From Artocarpus heterophyllus (Eukaryota; Streptophyta; Magnoliopsida; Rosales; Moraceae): 64,000 nt of DNA. The stretch is from contig CM046339.1 of the NCBI GenBank assembly GCA_025403435.1, forward strand, positions 5,224,212 through 5,288,211, written 5' to 3'. The position numbers and the translations under genes are program-made. Below the pieces are notes generated by a model. That model was not told the origin of the DNA, searched no databases, and saw only the letters and a program-made list of their open reading frames with translations. Shown here in pieces: positions 60,497-64,000 of this stretch (position 1 is the first letter of the stretch; every line of letters begins with the position of its first letter).

Positions 60497-60913
60497 GCAC
60501 AATAAATGCTTGGTAAATATTGATTTATTGTCGATATATGAAGGCATAGTGTATTCTTAAACCAACTAATAAATAAAAAGAAAAACTAAAACATATTTAA
60601 GATAATTACCAGAACGAAACCTTTAAACCTCAGCCCTGTTATTATTATTGTTTTACTTCTTTAAATTGTCGTTGTTATTGTTGTTACTCTACTTAAGTTT
60701 TTTCAAATTATTTGCATTTCTTGTTATTAAAGTTTCAAATTAACAAAATTTAAAGATGAAGAATGCTGTAAAAATTAATATAGTATATGTATTGGAACTG
60801 AATAAATCCTTCCCTGTGGGTTCGACCTTGGATTTACCGAGTAAATATTACTTGAGACAACCTTATACTTAGGGTTATTTTAAAATGCGTTAATAGATGT
60901 GAGATCAAGTTTT

Positions 60914-60930
60914 TGGCGCCGTTGTCGGGG
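60914..60930 (+). other. Primer binding site (tRNA-Asp type)
   Basis: TGGCGCCGTTGTCGGGG matches the TGGCGCCGTTGCCGGGG primer site of Athila/Tat-like gypsy elements with one C to T change. Confidence 0.88.
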
Positions 60931-61800
60931 AATGGTATTGCTTTTAGTGCAGTATAATAGTGTATAATATTTTTTTCTTTTTCTTTTATATATTACTAAC
61001 TTTTCTATTTTATTTCTTTTCTTTTGTTAATATTTTCTGTTTTGCAGGTATTAAGTACTGTTCACGTAGAAATCTGCATGTGTTTTCTGTAAGTTACTAT
61101 TTACATAATAGTAGTTACTATTCAAAAAAAATTTAAAAAATAATAAAAAATAATAATAAAATAAAAATAAAAAAATCTTAAAAATTGTATTTTCTTTCAT
61201 TTCTTTTGTAAAATATTTATTTTGCTAGTTTAAGGTTTAATTTTAGGTTTTTGCCCTAGAAATAAAACTTCATAAAATTTTAGATTAGGTTTTCCATAAT
61301 ATTTAATAAACAAATTGTGTTTTTGTGAAAAGTATTTTTTTGAGAAAGTTTTGTTCGGGGGCTGGTACTGGTTCAAAATTCTTTCCTATAATTATTTTAC
61401 TTTTAGGGATTCTCCCAACACCAGTCATTCCAGGAACGCTGTTCTGTCAAAGAGATTGGTTTTTAAGGAGCCTTAGCACCACCAATTTTTCCTGGGGACA
61501 TTCTTGAAAAATATAATTTGTAAATTCCACAAAATCAATAAGGTAGATACTTTTCATTCACTACTTATTCTCCCTGAGAAAGGAAAAGCTTAGTATCTGT
61601 CTATAAAATTTTGTAATATTCAAATAATTTGTATGCCAGTTTGGTTTCATGAGCCTAAAAGTAGTAGATTAGTTAGGAAAAGTTTAGAACCACCTTTAGT
61701 CTCTATTGTGTTTTCAAATTCACCAAAAATGGCTGATGATGAAAGTGTTCATAATGAAAATATTGTTAATTAACAAATCATCAATTTTGTTGTTTGTTCA
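60931..61800 (+). other. Untranslated leader of Athila/Tat-like element
   Basis: AT-rich sequence between the primer site and gag with AAT-rich stretches near 61130-61170. MADDESVHNEN-like sequence just before 61770 may be the true N-terminus of gag, followed by a stop. No separate gene. Confidence 0.55.
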
Positions 61801-63140
61801 ATGAGAGATTATTTGCAACCACCTCGTGAATCCACTCCAACATGTTTGGTTTTTCCTCTCAATGCCCATCACTTTAGGTTTAAACCCGAAATGATCAACT
61901 TGCTTCCCAATTTTCATGGCTTAGAATCTGAAAATCCATATTTGTACCTTAGAGAGTTTGAAGATGTTTGTGCTACCGTCACTAACCAGGAGGTTTCAAA
62001 TGAAATTGTTAAGCTTAAGCTTTTTCCTTTTGCTTTAAAAGACAAGGCTAAAACTTGGCTTACTTATTTAAAACCAAGGTCCATAGGTACATGGCAAGAA
62101 ATGCAAAACTGAGTTTTTGAAAAAATTCTTTCCAACACATAAGACCAATGCTTTGAAAACATAAATTCAAAAATTTTCCTAAAATGCAAAACAAGTTTAT
62201 TTCCAATGCTGGGAATGATTTAAGGATTTGTTGAATTCTTGCCCACATCATGGTTTTGAAAAATGGCATTACATTAGTTTCTTTTATGAAGGCTTAACTC
62301 CTGAAACCCGTCAATTTGTTGAAACAATGTGTAATGGAGAATTCCTTCATAAAGAACCTAATGAAGCGTTAGATTTTCTTGATAATTTGGCTGATAACTC
62401 TCAATATTGGCAGCATAGTAGTCTGAAGGCTCAATTAGATCTAATCTTACTAATGCTCAAAGAGGTGTCCATCAACTTAGTCAAGAAAATGATCTAAATC
62501 CTAGAATTGCATGTTTGGCTAAAAAGATTGAAGCCATGGAATGTCCAAGAACCCAAAATTGAAATTTTGTGTAGTGTTTGCCAAACTTTAGGACCCTCAA
62601 CTTATGAATGCCCAATTTTTAAGGAAAAATCCCATGAACAGGTGAATTACACAAATCAATTGGACCCAGTTAGAAAGCCATTTCGATCCCCACATTCTGA
62701 CACATACAATTCACAATGGAGAAACCATCCCAATTTTAGTTAGAAAAATGATCAACCACCACAACCACTTCCACCACAAAATTCCCAAAGTCGTCCACCA
62801 TTTCCACAACAATCTCAAAATCCACAATTTCCATCAAATTCTCAAAATTTTCAAAGGCCACCACAAAATTTTTCTGAAAATCTCTAATCTCAAGTCAAAA
62901 CTCTTGAAGACACTTTGCAATCTTTCATTCAAGCTCAAAAATTATTCATTCAAAAACAGGAAGTTCATAACACTCACACTTCTCAAGATATTCATGAAAT
63001 TAAAGAATCTATTTCTAAACTCACTTCTTCCCTTTGCATTCAAGAAAAAGGCAAATTTCATGCTCAACCGGTACATTGTCCATCTGCAAATGAAGTTTCT
63101 CTTCTTGTTCACAATCACAACAAGAAACTATAAATTTTGT
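61801..63140 (+). pseudogene. Gypsy gag (Athila/Tat-like), decayed
   Basis: Frame 1 from 61801 encodes a retrotransposon gag domain (HHFRFKPEMINLLPNFHG, YLREFEDVCATV, KLKLFPFALKDKAKTWL). Near 62105 a one-base shift moves it to another frame, where KFFPTHKTNALK, CPHHGFEKWHYISFFYEGL and TRQFVETMCNGEF continue. A partial zinc knuckle (CSVCQTLGPSTYECP, near 62565) and a Q/P/N-rich linker follow, with stops near 62160, 62497, 62741, 62885 and 63131. It is not functional. Confidence 0.85.
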
Positions 63141-63427
63141 CACAACTCTTCGAAGTGGAAAAACTGTTGATAAAACTAATCTTTCGAAAAATCAGAAGGT
63201 TAATTCAACTTTGAAAAGTGATGATAAATTAATAGTGATGAGGAAAATTTTGAAAAAGGAAAGAGTATTTTAAAGGAGAAATTTGTTCCAAAGGTTTCAT
63301 TTCCTCAAGTTTTGCTTTCAAAAGAGAAGTTTGACAAAAATGGTGAAATTTTTGAACAGTTCAAACAAGTCAAAATTAACATTCCACTTTTAGATGCAAT
63401 CAAACAAGTCCCTCTTATGCTAAATTT

Positions 63428-63943
63428 TTGAAAGACTATTGTACAATTAAAAGAAAGCATAATGTGTCTAAAACTTCATTCTTAGCTGAGAATGTTAGTT
63501 CCATCATTCAACATAATTCATCATTGAAATACAGAGATCCTGGTTGTCATACAATTTCTTGTATCATTGGAAATATTCAAATTGAACATGCTTTATTGGA
63601 CCTTGGTGCTAGTGTCAATCTTTTACCTTATTCTGTTTATCAGCAATTAGGTTTATGTGAACTAAAGCCTATTTCTGTCAAACTTCAATTAGCTGATCGA
63701 TCTATAAAAATTCCAAGAGGTGTTGTTGAGGATGTATTAGTCCAAATTGATAAATTTTACTACCTAGTAAATTTTGTTGTTTTGGATACACAACTTGTCG
63801 CAAATTCAAATGTTCAAATTCCTGTCATTGTAGTTCGTCCATTTCTTGCAACTTCTAATGCTTTAATTAATTGTAGAAATGGAATACTAAAATTGTCTTT
63901 TGGAAATACGACTTCAGAACTCAATGTTTTTAACATGGCATAA
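63428..63943 (+). pseudogene. Gypsy aspartic protease region, truncated by window
   Basis: A 171-codon frame holds the retroviral-type aspartic protease of this lineage: ALLDLGASVNLLPYSVYQ (active-site D-L-G-A), then KLQLADRSIKIPRGVVEDVL and FVVLDTQL. The upstream part of pol, KVSFPQVLLSKEKFDKNGE (about 63290-63345), is in a different segment interrupted by a stop near 63431. A TAA at 63941 ends the frame where RT would normally follow. RT and the rest lie beyond the window. Confidence 0.85.
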
Positions 63944-64000
63944 TGACCCTCTGAAAAATGTGAAGTGAACTTTGTTGAGAGCAGTACTTCTAGAATGTTT

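Larger units (their letters stand above)
58741..60907 (+). repeat. 5' LTR of Athila/Tat-like gypsy element
   Basis: The LTR ends with GAGATCA at 60907, six bases before the primer site. Its start is set at TGTATTAATATTTCTCG (58741) on the TG rule and is uncertain. It contains two CACGTG palindromes (59305-59310 and 59419-59424), a 53-bp two-copy repeat (59831-59936) and a perfect 144-bp tandem duplication (60205-60496). No gene is supported within it. Confidence 0.6.

Overview
This is plant nuclear DNA, most likely from a eudicot. The evidence is an AT-rich, repeat-dense background, several classes of plant transposable element (Ty1/copia, Ty3/gypsy, En/Spm CACTA, hAT, MITE-like), and one intact GC-rich gene of a plant-specific family. 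The species cannot be told from the sequence. No tRNA, rRNA or organellar segment was recognised. Bacterial-type features such as operons or CRISPR do not apply.

Layout. 1-4270: decayed 3' half of a copia retrotransposon (integrase tail, reverse transcriptase, RNase H) with a ~2 kb 3' LTR. 4271-9420: AT-rich intergenic DNA with short repeats. 9421-10071: the only intact host gene, a secreted pectin methylesterase/invertase inhibitor (PMEI) domain protein. 12130-12979: hAT-type non-autonomous element with an 8-bp target duplication. 14990-16860: fragment of a CACTA second gene. 21128-21670: MITE-like element. 22121-22994: second hAT-like element. 23266-43140: complete En/Spm CACTA element of 19,875 bp with CACTA/TAGTG ends and a TAT target duplication. 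It carries a broken TNP2-type transposase, an internal array of ~74-bp hairpin units, a ~650-bp C-rich tract, and a second gene ending in a C48 (Ulp1-like) protease domain. Inside that second gene sits a 10,696-bp Tekay/Del-like chromodomain gypsy element with two ~2.95-kb LTRs and a GTTTA target duplication. 43144-49473: AT-rich intergenic DNA. 49474-51906: lone minus-strand gypsy LTR with a little internal sequence. 52445-58740: second, heavily deleted copia element. 58741-64000: 5' part of an Athila/Tat-like gypsy element (LTR, Asp-tRNA-type primer site, gag, protease) that runs off the window.

Almost everything here is nested mobile DNA at different stages of decay. Points worth a second look: the CACTA internal hairpin array and C-rich tract upstream of its second gene; a short GC-rich inverted-repeat motif (TCGGC-NN-GCCGA) clustered in LTRs of both copia and gypsy elements; and the gypsy gag-pol frame, which keeps one reading frame over 4.5 kb but has ten premature stops, all TAG or TGA and none TAA, as expected for decay of methylated cytosines. 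Boundaries supported by target duplications are firm; other element edges are approximate.
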